Source: Heterohyrax brucei (taxonomy: Eukaryota > Chordata > Mammalia > Hyracoidea > Procaviidae). Taken from it: DNA of 64,000 nt. How positions within the stretch are numbered: the stretch's first letter is position 1; each line of letters opens with the position of its first letter. Where the stretch lies: contig CM053141.1 of assembly GCA_028571685.1 (NCBI GenBank), positions 130,786,833 to 130,850,832 of the forward strand. Direction: 5' to 3'. Made by a program: the position numbers and the translations under genes. The notes beneath the pieces were generated by a model that ran no database searches, had not been told where the DNA came from, and worked only from the letters and a program-made list of their open reading frames with translations. Positions 55,618-64,000 of the stretch are shown piece after piece.

Positions 55618-55930
55618 CTCCCCTCAGAAGTCAGAACCCAGGTGGTTTTTTACTAGTTAACTCTATCAACCATTTAACTGATTGTATTCATAATGTACTA
55701 ATATATGTATTAACTAATTAACTAATATATGTATTAATATATGTATTCATAATGTACTAACCTGTTTAAGAAATAGAGGAAGAAAAACATTTCCCTATAT
55801 GTTTCATGGAGCGAGCATAGCTCTGATATTAAAACCTAACCATACATTACAGGAAATAAAAATTACAGAGCAACATCCTTTATGGAAATAGACTCCAAGG
55901 TCCTTTCTTAGGAAATCAATTTATAGAAGT
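55618..55930 (+). mobile_element. L1 ORF2 RT region, plus strand, part 2
   Basis: 'cccaggtggttttttactag', 'gaaatagaggaagaaaaaca' and 'aattacagagcaacatcctt' match the L1 RT region that should follow 52548-53310. It shows that the RTE landed inside one L1. Confidence 0.75.
55684..55762. repeat. AT-rich minisatellite in L1
   Basis: 'attcataatgtactaa' occurs at 55686 and 55745, with four 'atatatgtatta'-type units between. Confidence 0.85.
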
Positions 55931-56014
55931 TCCAATTTTTGAAATATGTATAGTATGTTTTAAATTCAGTTAGCAGTAGTAGCAATTGACACATCCTGAG
56001 ATTAATGTGTACTA

Positions 56015-56175
56015 AGTATGGAAGTCAAGTCCACCCTGACTCACCTAGGAAGATATGCCTAGTGATCTTCTTTCACAAAATCATCTAGTGACTATCCTAT
56101 GAAGCACAGTTCTACTATGACACAAATAATGTCACTATGAGTCAGAATCAACTCCATATCAACTTCTTTTTTGTT
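56015..56175 (+). mobile_element. AfroSINE, second subtype, 5' truncated
   Basis: 'atatgcctagtgatcttctt', 'gaagcacagttctactatga' and 'cactatgagtcagaatcaac'. Confidence 0.8.
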
Positions 56176-56184
56176 TTTTCTTAG

Positions 56185-56352
56185 GTACAGTTTAAGTACT
56201 TCATAAATATTGACTCATTTAATTCTTATAACAACCTTTATTGATGAGGAAACTAAGGAACAAAAACTTAAGCAACGTGTCCAATGTTATAAAGTTCATT
56301 CTAAATGATTTAAACTCTGGCCAAGTGACACCCCAATCAGTGTTCTTAAATG
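56185..56352 (-). mobile_element. MIR SINE, minus strand
   Basis: 'gactcatttaattcttataa', 'tgatgaggaaactaaggaac' and 'tttaaactctggccaagtga' follow MIR order in reverse. Confidence 0.8.
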
Positions 56353-56384
56353 CTTTATAATTCTTTTCCTTGTGGCTGTACAAT

Positions 56385-56440
56385 CTCTATGAGTCAGAAT
56401 CGACTTCACACCAATAAGTCTGTTTTGTTTTGTTTTCTAT
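56385..56440 (+). mobile_element. AfroSINE 3' tail fragment
   Basis: 'tctctatgagtcagaatcga' followed by a T/G-rich end ('gttttgttttgttttc'). Confidence 0.7.
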
Positions 56441-57217
56441 TGTGTGTGTGACTGACTATTCACTTATATATAGACTAATTCTATTCTTTGTCCGCTGACT
56501 CATTCTAGTTAGGCCTATTTTATGTTATGTATTTGCTGAAGTTTATCAGTACATGTAGGTTTTTGTCTATGCAAATCTATAAAGCCTATATTGAGTATGT
56601 GCCCTTCCAGACAGATTTTATTGCTATAACTCTCAGGTCATTTTCAGTTAACTTTTAATTTTGAATGGTGTTGCACAGGTAGTGATTCTATAAATTCATG
56701 TCTGCAAAACCCCATGAAGGCAGACTAGGTATGGATTCTCAGGAGAGACTTATTTCCTATAATAGAACCACAGCATACAATGTCTTGTAATCTTAAATCA
56801 CTGATAATGAATTATTTGTCTTTCTCCATGAGGGGTTAGATTATTGACGGTACTAATCCATACTCTGTGTGAATCCAAAGCCTCATATCCTGAATCCGTG
56901 GGCTCCGTATAACTCAAACTTTTAGTGACTTAAGTCTAGTAAATGTTCTCAGTGCATCTGGTACAGCATCAGAATGTACTAGCATCGTTTTCACTTTCTT
57001 TGTGTTTGGATTCTAGGGATTTATTTTGCTATCCTGTAACCTAACTATGTACTTGAGGAGGCTTTAGTAAATATCAATGACCACGAGAGGGTATCTTCTG
57101 GTAATCATCGCTGGGGGACTGGTGAAGAGGATGATCAATGGTTTTACTCTTCCTTTAGGGCAAGGAAGATTCTGCAGGACCTGTGATGGAACAGGTTATA
57201 AAAACAAACAGAAAAAT
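56441..57217. other. No feature recognised
   Basis: Unassigned sequence. Confidence 0.5.
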
Positions 57218-57424
57218 CAAAACCCATTTTGCTGCTGTGGAGTCAGTTCTGACTCACAGTAACCCAACAGGACAGAGGAGAACTGCCCCATAGGGTCTCC
57301 AAAGCTGTAATCTTTACAGAAGCAGACTGCCAGGTCTTTTCTTCCAAGGAGTGGCTGGTAGGTTCAAACTGCTGACCTTTCTGTTAATAGCCAAGTACCT
57401 AACCACTGCACAACTTGGGTGCTT
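57218..57424 (-). mobile_element. AfroSINE, long variant
   Basis: A full minus-strand copy: 'caaaacccattttgctgctg', 'agaactgccccatagggtct', 'cttccaaggagtggctggta' and 'aaccactgcacaacttgggt'. Confidence 0.92.
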
Positions 57425-57965
57425 TCTAATAACTCATAGCTTTTTTGTTTTTCCCCCCTTGGCTGGGGAGGTTGGCTAATGTGGGATTGTGACAGGAGGG
57501 AGAAATGTGCAAAAGAAAGAGAACACAGAGGACAGACATGATTGTCCTTCCACTGTCACCATTCCCTTCTCCGCCCTCACTAGGAAGCCCCTGACTGGGC
57601 TGAGTACCCTCTGCCGGGTTGTGCTTGTCTTTGCCATCTCCCTCTCCAGCAGACAGAGTCACGAACTCCACCCTGGGGCATCACCAGAACACCTGGGTAA
57701 GTTGGCAGCTTACAGATTTTTCAAGTAATTTAAAATTTGGATTTACGATAACATCACTATTGACTTTTAAGGCTGTGATGGATGACATATGTAATCTGGT
57801 ACTTAACACAGCTAATTTTTTTAGGTGGGAATTTATAGTAGTTAACTGAATATGAATAAGACACTTTTTGCCTGTTTTGGATGCTCTTATTGTTTCAAAT
57901 GACATTTGACCATTTATGATACTTGCTAAACCTCTAAGTTTAACAGTTTGAAATAGCTGTCTCTA
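57425..57965. other. No feature recognised
   Basis: Unassigned. Overlapping 75-80-codon frames on both strands (57426-57905) cancel each other as gene candidates. Confidence 0.5.
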
Positions 57966-58105
57966 ACTCTGGTGCCATACTGGTTAAGTCTTATTGCTGC
58001 TAACCAAAAAGTCAGCAGTTCGAATCTATCAGATGCTCCTTTGAAACTCTTCAGGATAGTTCTTCCCTGTCCTATGGGGTTGCTATGGGTCGCAACGGTT
58101 ACGGT
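57966..58105 (+). mobile_element. AfroSINE with readable B box
   Basis: 'tggtgccatactggttaagt' and 'gtcagcagttcgaatctatc'. The pol III B-box core GTTCGAATC is intact at 58018-58026, as expected for a tRNA-derived SINE. The tail is diverged. Confidence 0.88.
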
Positions 58106-58470
58106 AAACATCAATACAAACTAATACTTTTACGCTATACTGCCTTTTTGTTAAAATTAGTATTGTGGCTTTTCTGAAAAATAATCACTAGCAATCCAAG
58201 AAAGCAAATATTCATCCTTTTGATTTAAATTTCTTGATACATGAGGTGTTTTCATTGTAGAGGAATGTATAATTACTCAACTCAGAGGTGGAAGAAGAAA
58301 ATGAAGTCATAGGTGGGTATTCAATTAATATTTGCCTTATAATTGCTGCTGGAATTATGAACCCTGATTTCTCTTTTGATGAAGAGCTCTCTTCTATTTT
58401 CTGTTGTTATTTTCGATATGTAGAACCAATCCTGCTACTAAAAACACTTTACGTTGCCCCGCTCCATCTG
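58106..58470. other. No feature recognised
   Basis: Unassigned. The 94-codon frame at 58288-58572 runs into the polypyrimidine tract. Confidence 0.5.
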
Positions 58471-58560
58471 TTTCTTCCTTTTCCTTTTGTCCTCCCCCTC
58501 CCTCCTTCCACACCTTTCTCCTTTCCTCCCTCTTCCCAGTCCCTCCTTCCTTCTCCTTTT
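58471..58560 (+). repeat. Polypyrimidine (CT-rich) tract
   Basis: About 90 bases almost entirely C and T, with only five purines. Two overlapping frames across it give Pro/Ser/Phe runs and are not genes. Confidence 0.9.
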
Positions 58561-58572
58561 TACTGTCTCTAA

Positions 58573-59666
58573 ATTTTAAAAATTCAATTTATGTAATGGT
58601 GGTACCTAATTAGCAAACATGGTCTTCTTAACATCCTCACTTTACTCAAAGATCTTCTCCTTTCCAACCTATTAAAAGGATTGCGTTTACTAACTATAAA
58701 ATAAAAATGTAAACTAACAATGTCCTTGGTACAATGGACTTACTCTTTTCTCATGTGAAAACAGGCCAGAAGCAGGGAATTCAGGATTTGTGTGGTGGGT
58801 CCAAGTTCACCAGTGATCTAGACTCCTCTGCCCGTTTTGCTCCATCTCCTTGTGGCAGCTCGGTTCAGTGGTGACTGCTGGAGCTCCATTTATCACGTAG
58901 GCATTACAGTTGTCTAGAAAGAAAAGGGAACAAAAATAAAAAGGGACACCTTTCCCCGGGAAACTGTCCTGGTCAAAGGGTAAGAATATAACTAAAGATG
59001 GTCTAATATATCAAAGAGTAATAGTGGTAGGAGTTGATGAATTCTTTCTCTTCTTTCCTGTTACATAAATACTCAGAGTTAACCTGGTTCCTGTCTTTTA
59101 TGAGGCCTGACGTTTGTTGTTTTTTGTTCACTTGTTTTAAGCTTTGCAATTGTGATTCCTTTAGCTATTAGCTAATTTATCTCCTTATAGTAGATTCTAA
59201 GTTTTCTTTTACTATCCAAGTACCATCTGATAGATTTGGTATCTCTTCCTTAGAAGTAGCAACCTTAAATGGAGCAGCAAACTTAACCAGAAAAGGAAAC
59301 TCACTTATTGCTATCATATTCTATAAATTTATAGAATGAATAAAGTGAGTGATATAGCTGGATGAGCCTCTTATGATAATGATTACATGTCTATGCTAAT
59401 AATTATATTCCATAATTATATTCTGCCTCTCCAACTAGCTCTTAGAGAGCAGAGATTACACCGCTTATTTAGGAAGAAAATATCATAGAATTTTCAAACC
59501 GTGACATATAGAAGAGCAAAAGAGAAGGCGCTGAAACAATTAACATGACATAATTTACTATTAGTCTGTGCCAAGTAAATCGGGATGTATATGTGTTTCT
59601 TTGATCATTCTCACTTAACCAAACACCTGATAAATGGCTGGCATTCTAAACTTTGGTGAAAATTTG
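58573..59666. other. Mostly unassigned
   Basis: A weak L2-like phrase 'tctccaactagctcttagag' lies near 59428. Otherwise nothing recognised. Confidence 0.45.
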
Positions 59667-59770
59667 TGAACCCACCAGCCACTCCTTGGAAGTCCCATGG
59701 GCCAGTTCTACTCTGTCCTGTAGGGTTGCTACAAGTCAGAATCGACTCAGTGGCGGTGGGTGTTTAGTTT
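59667..59770 (+). mobile_element. AfroSINE, 5' truncated
   Basis: 'aacccaccagccactccttg', 'cagttctactctgtcctgta' and 'ctcagtggcggtgggtgttt'. Confidence 0.88.
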
Positions 59771-59866
59771 GATGTATCTCAATATATGTTTGTACATTAT
59801 GGTCAACTTGTGGAAACCTGTCTAGATAAGAGGATATATATATAACTAAGCACTATATTGGTAGCA

Positions 59867-60014
59867 GAAACCCTGATGGCATAATGGTTAAGTGCTATGG
59901 CTGCTAACCAAAAGGTCAGCAGTTCATATCTACCAGACCATCCTTGGAAATGCTATAGGGGCAGTTCTACTCTGTCCTGTGGTCAGAATCAACTCCACAG
60001 CAGTGGGGTTTTAT
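59867..60014 (+). mobile_element. AfroSINE
   Basis: 'gcagaaaccctgatggcata', 'ggctgctaaccaaaaggtca' and 'ctccacagcagtggggtttt'. About ten bases are missing before the tail. Confidence 0.92.
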
Positions 60015-61727
60015 GTGAGGCTGCAGCAAGCATGCTAACCATTCCTAAGAAACAGGTTGTAAACACTTAAAGTGACTTTCAATGAGTAGAAAAGTGAAGT
60101 TACCTAAAAAAATTGCCTTGACACAGTTTATTTGAAACGGTTTTAACTATATGAACACAGAGAAGTACTTCCATTTGGTAATAGAATCATTTTTGTGCCA
60201 TCAGTATGTGCTTAGTAGATTTTCCAAAATACGTAGTGTTGTTCTTGTTATGTTACTTCCATTTTTTCAACATGACAAATGTTTTATGCAATCTAATTTA
60301 AAGTTTATAACACATGTCTTAGCTTGGGTTCCTTAGAAAAAGATCCTGAAATGAAGAGCTAGAAGCAGAAGATACAACTGAGACTGTTCATAACAGGTCA
60401 CTTCTTAGGATGTGTGGATGGCAGACTTGGGAAAAGGGAGACTTACAGCATGTGGCTGAGACTTGGCAACCCCATGTGGGTCAAAGTAGAACTGTGTTTC
60501 ATAGACTTTTCAATAGCTGATTTTTAAAGAAGTAGATCATGAGACCTTTCTTCTGAGGTACCTATGGTTGGACTCAAAATCAATAAACCACCATGTAGGA
60601 TACCCTGTATTGATAGTCAATGCCATTCCATCTCTTCTAAGTTCTTCTCTGCATTTCACAGACTCAACTGCCATAGAGTTTTGGTTAGCACACAACACTG
60701 ACGTTTGCAGAAGATTCAAAAGGCAGAAGAAAAAAAGCCAGTGTTCCCTGGTGGCTCCAGCAGACTAGATTACTGGTAATAGATGATGTAGGGTTTTGTC
60801 AGTGCCTTGCAAGCATCCTCAGGAAAATCATCTACTTTATCACTTCGGACAGATCATCACTGGTTGTTTCAGTGGTCCTAGAATTCTACCTGAGAATCAG
60901 TCAGTGGTGTGCTAGCAATAGCTGAAACTATTACTGTTAGCTTCCCTGTGTTCTCTGTGCATCTGGATTTCCTGAAAGTCATCTTGATTTTCATTCCTTA
61001 GCCTTCCAATAGTTGTATAAGACAATAATTCCTTAAATTACATTTCTTTTACTCAATGTATTATCGGGTGGCTTCTGTTTTCCAGGCCAAACCCAGAGTG
61101 ATAAAGCCACAAATGCTTTAGTTGGTTCTTTCTGTTTTTACCAAGAAAATTAAGGCATATTCTAGGGCAAAATACACTGTAAAAATAAAGGAGAACTGCA
61201 GCTATATCCAAAATGTACTGTGGTCAGTTACTATGTTAAGCCTATTTCTTAAGAATGTAAGTCTATTTTCAAGATAATTTATAATGATATAATGTTGAAA
61301 GCTTTTGCATACATTTTTTGGCAATGAAAATTGGTGGAGACAGCGTATGTTGGCCATTACCCTCTGAAACTAAAATGATCTGGTTACTTGTTCTACCAGC
61401 TCGTGAAAATTCTTCAGTGGTTACCATTGTTTGGCAAGACCAACCCAGAATTTAGAGTTATGAAAAGTTCAGTGAATATAAAGGAAAGAGGTAGAGGGAA
61501 GAACTAATCAAGATGGTTAGAGAGAATGAAAATTCATATTACAGCATTTTCAATTCTGTGTGTAAGGCTAGAAGGGTATTTAAATGGAAATGTCTTTTTT
61601 TTAAAGTAAAGCACAAAGAAACATTAAGAAATCTAAAATGACATCTCTACCATCAATATAATGAACAAGAGGAAAGCTTCCTGGTGATGCACTTCTTACA
61701 ACTTGATTATATATGACGACTGCCAGT
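60015..61727. other. No feature recognised
   Basis: About 1.7 kb unassigned. Overlapping opposite-strand 60-66-codon frames at 60537-60768 are not credible. Confidence 0.45.
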
Positions 61728-61878
61728 TAGGTTAATGAACTCATCCTAGGAAAAGTGCTACATACCTCATTATTGAATATCGCTATGGCCACCTTCAGAG
61801 TACCCCCCTTGGGAAGCTATGCACTGACACCAGCCCTAGTCCACTCTCCAAAGCAGTTTTGGAACTTTTTCTCGGCAG
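61728..61878 (-). mobile_element. Mariner transposon end fragment
   Basis: The same mariner end as at 33043: 'aactcatcctaggaaaagtg', 'ctacatacctcattattgaa' and 'aaagcagttttggaactttt'. It stops at an L1 3' UTR. Confidence 0.78.
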
Positions 61879-62340
61879 TGGCTTCTGCTCTCCTTGCCCC
61901 ATGACAGCACACTCCTTTTCATTTTATACTTCACATATATTCTTAACAAGCTCCTGCCCCTCTTCTCCACTCTTTCTCTCCCCCATCTAGAAAGAGACCA
62001 GTAGGACAGCATCCTATAAATGCATAGAACCGTAAAGTACACACACCATATGGTCACATTGTGTCCCCAAGTCTAGTCCATTTTTGTTCGGAGAGTTGAC
62101 CTCAGTAGTGTTTTCTGGACAGGGACAGCAGCAGGTCTAGGGGATCCCCCAAGCCATTGGACCATCAATTGTGGTCTTTTAGTAGAGTTCTTGAGCTGCA
62201 CCTTGCCTTTTCTCATGTTGCTACAAGAAATTAAAATTGTGTGCCCCATCACAGCTGACTTTGGTTGAGGCCGGGCACCATCTGGTTCTTCTGGTTACAT
62301 GTAAATACAGTCACCCATTCACATGGATTTATCTGTTGAT
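61879..62340 (-). mobile_element. L1 3' UTR
   Basis: Same type as 7356-8117: 'catgacagcacactcctttt', 'atatggtcacattgtgtccc', 'accatcaattgtggtctttt' and 'gccgggcaccatctggttct'. Confidence 0.8.
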
Positions 62341-64000
62341 GGGTACAAAGTTCTGTATATGTCAGTAAGGTATAGTTGTTTAATAAGATTGCAATAAGGT
62401 TGCAATAAGATCTTCTGTATCTTTACTGAATTTGAATTTCTGTGTTTTTTTTTCTGCTGTTAATTTCAACTTTTCTGCTATTGATTTCAACTTTTATGGC
62501 TTTATGGTCCGAGAACATGCTTTGCAATAATTCAGTGGTTTGGATTTTTTGAGACTTGCTTTATGTCCTAACACATGGTCTGGTCTGAAAAATGTTCTAT
62601 GTGCATTGGAGAAGAAGGTGTACTTTTTTCTGGATGATCTAACCATTAGTAAGTGGAATGTTGAAGTTTCCATTTATTATTGTGGCGTGATCTATCTCAT
62701 TTATCAGTATAGTCAGTGTTTGTTCGATGTATTTTGATGCTCTGGTATTGAGTACATAAATATTTAATATTGTTATGCCCTGCTTATATGCAATGGTGGA
62801 TCTTATCTTAAAGTCTATTTTATCTGCCACTCCTACTCTTCTTTGTATGTTATTGGCTTGGTATATATTTTTCCATCCTTTGATTTTCAGTTCATTCATA
62901 TCTTTGAGTCTTAGGTGTGTTTCCTGAAAGTAACATATATTCAGGTTGTGTCTTCATTCAGTATGTCCTTTGTCATCTCTTTATTGGAGCATTCAGTCTG
63001 TTTATGTTTACTGTAATTATTGATAGGTATGTGTTTAGTGCTGTCACTTTCATGCATTTATTTTTGTGTTGAAGTTTTCTATGTTTTTCTTAATATTCTG
63101 TTCTGGATCATTCTTCTTTATGGGTTGACTTCATCTTTTTCAGTGTTGGCTTTGTGTTTGTTAGTGTCCTATATTATGTTTCTTGTTTGAAATGTTGTAT
63201 TTTATTTTGCTTTGTAGATACCCTTATGATTCCCCCTTACTAGCTAAGTTTAAGCCAGACTTTAACTTCTGCATATCTTCTCATTTCCTCTCCATCTGAA
63301 AGGGTTATAACTCTGTATCCCTCTTTTTAGTGTGATGATGTTATAGTTTTTGTGATATGATTACTGGTTCCCTTCTTTTAGTGTTGTAACTTTCTTTGAG
63401 CTTTGTGACTTCCCTGAGTAGGATTCTGGATGCTGTGTCCTGTATTGCCTCTTTAAGTATACACTTGATGTTTCTGTTTTTCTAAGCACAGAGCTTCTTT
63501 CAGTATTTCTTGTAGTTTTGGTTTTATTTTAACAGTCTCTAAACTTCTGTTTGTCTGTGAATGTCTTCAGTTCACCATCATATTTGAGAGACAGTTTTGT
63601 AGGATATATAATTCTTGATTGCAACTTTTTCTCCTTCAGGGCTTTGAATATGTTATCCCACAGCTTTATTGCCAAAGTTATTTCTGTGAAGTCAGAAGAA
63701 AGCCTGTGGACGTTTACCTCTGAATATTAGTGTTGCTTTGAGCCTCACTGCCTTTAAGTGCCTCTGTTTATGTTTCATTTTATTAAGCTTGATTATAATG
63801 TCTTTGTGTCTTTCTTTTAGGTTCCAGTTTTTGTGATGTTCCATATGTGTCTTGGATATCTATGTTCTCTTCTTTCATAATTTCAGGGAAGTTTTCTGTC
63901 AGTAATTCTACAACAACACTCTCTGTATTTTTGTCTGTCCTTCCTGTTCAGGGACTGCAGTTATTTGTATTATTCCTCTTAATAGAGTCCCACATGTTTC
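62341..64000 (-). mobile_element. L1 ORF2 endonuclease and upstream region, runs off the window
   Basis: Minus-strand L1: the ORF2 endonuclease (62440-63000), then sequence toward ORF1 and beyond ('tcttcagttcaccatcatat', 'tttcagggaagttttctgtc'). Most of ORF2 between the 3' UTR at 62340 and the endonuclease is absent. Either a large internal deletion or two different L1 pieces side by side would explain this. Confidence 0.75.
62639..62899 (-). pseudogene. L1 ORF2 endonuclease fragment, catalytic Asp replaced
   Basis: An 86-codon open remnant of the L1 endonuclease (APE-like), which nicks the target DNA to prime reverse transcription. The blocks KGWKNIYQANN (7-17), VGVADKIDFK (22-31) and ITILNIYVLNT (42-52) are typical. 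The usual GDFN catalytic motif reads GNFN at residues 77-80, so the conserved aspartate is lost, and a stretch in the middle of the domain is missing. Non-functional. Confidence 0.82.

Noticed and set aside
57489..57849. Overlapping 79- and 76-codon frames next to opposite-strand frames
   Set aside because: Open frames on both strands in a GC-richer patch; no conserved features.
58018..58026. GTTCGAATC, resembling a tRNA gene B box
   Set aside because: It sits inside an AfroSINE, which is tRNA-derived. No cloverleaf can be completed around it, so it is not a tRNA gene.

Overview
This is vertebrate nuclear DNA, most likely from an afrotherian mammal (elephant, manatee, hyrax or a close relative). 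It carries many SINEs with the 'aaccctggtggtgtagtggttaag...' head and the 'gactcgacggcagtgggttt' tail (AfroSINE type), long RTE-class LINEs whose 3' end reads 'gttgttgttaggtgccgtc' on the opposite strand, and L1 copies with a 3' UTR of the kind I know from elephant. MIR, L2, MER5A, MaLR/MLT1-type LTRs and mariner fragments complete a placental mammal picture. The species assignment is recalled knowledge of these families and was not checked against a database. I cannot separate elephant from manatee or hyrax.

I found no host exon, no RNA gene and no CRISPR array. The predicted reading frames are short. Those that make sense are broken pieces of LINE reverse transcriptase or endonuclease or of mariner transposase. 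The window looks intergenic or deep intronic, and at least half of it is recognisable interspersed repeat.

Layout. 0-8 kb: an RTE LINE split by a solo LTR with a 4-bp target duplication, a small head-to-head LTR pair, MIR3, L2, SINEs and an L1 3' end. 8-16 kb: old L1 pieces, an internally deleted RTE, a large stretch I cannot assign, and an L1 3' end that changes strand halfway. 16-26 kb: MIR, SINEs and a MaLR retrovirus-like insertion whose two LTRs point in opposite directions although the unit sits between matching 5-bp flanks. 26-36 kb: MER5A, three RTE copies (one inside an old L1), mariner pieces and an L1 5' region. 36-45 kb: two plus-strand L1s, one interrupted by a mariner cluster and the other by an MLT1 LTR and an inverted copy of its own 3' end; also an MLT1D-like LTR, an RTE and a minus-strand L1 with a 224-codon open C-terminal ORF2 segment. 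45-56 kb: an unassigned stretch, an L1 with a 5' inversion and an odd in-frame insert, then a nest of L1 > RTE > LTR with three SINEs in a row. 56-64 kb: SINEs, a polypyrimidine tract, a mariner end, and an L1 that runs off the window.

The elements do not act together as a system. What can be read is an order of insertion (old L1, L2 and MIR first, then RTE and LTRs, then SINEs) and several unusual products of reverse transcription: fold-back LTR elements, inverted L1 ends and tail-only SINE pieces. Element boundaries are by eye and may be off by 10-50 bases unless a target duplication is quoted.
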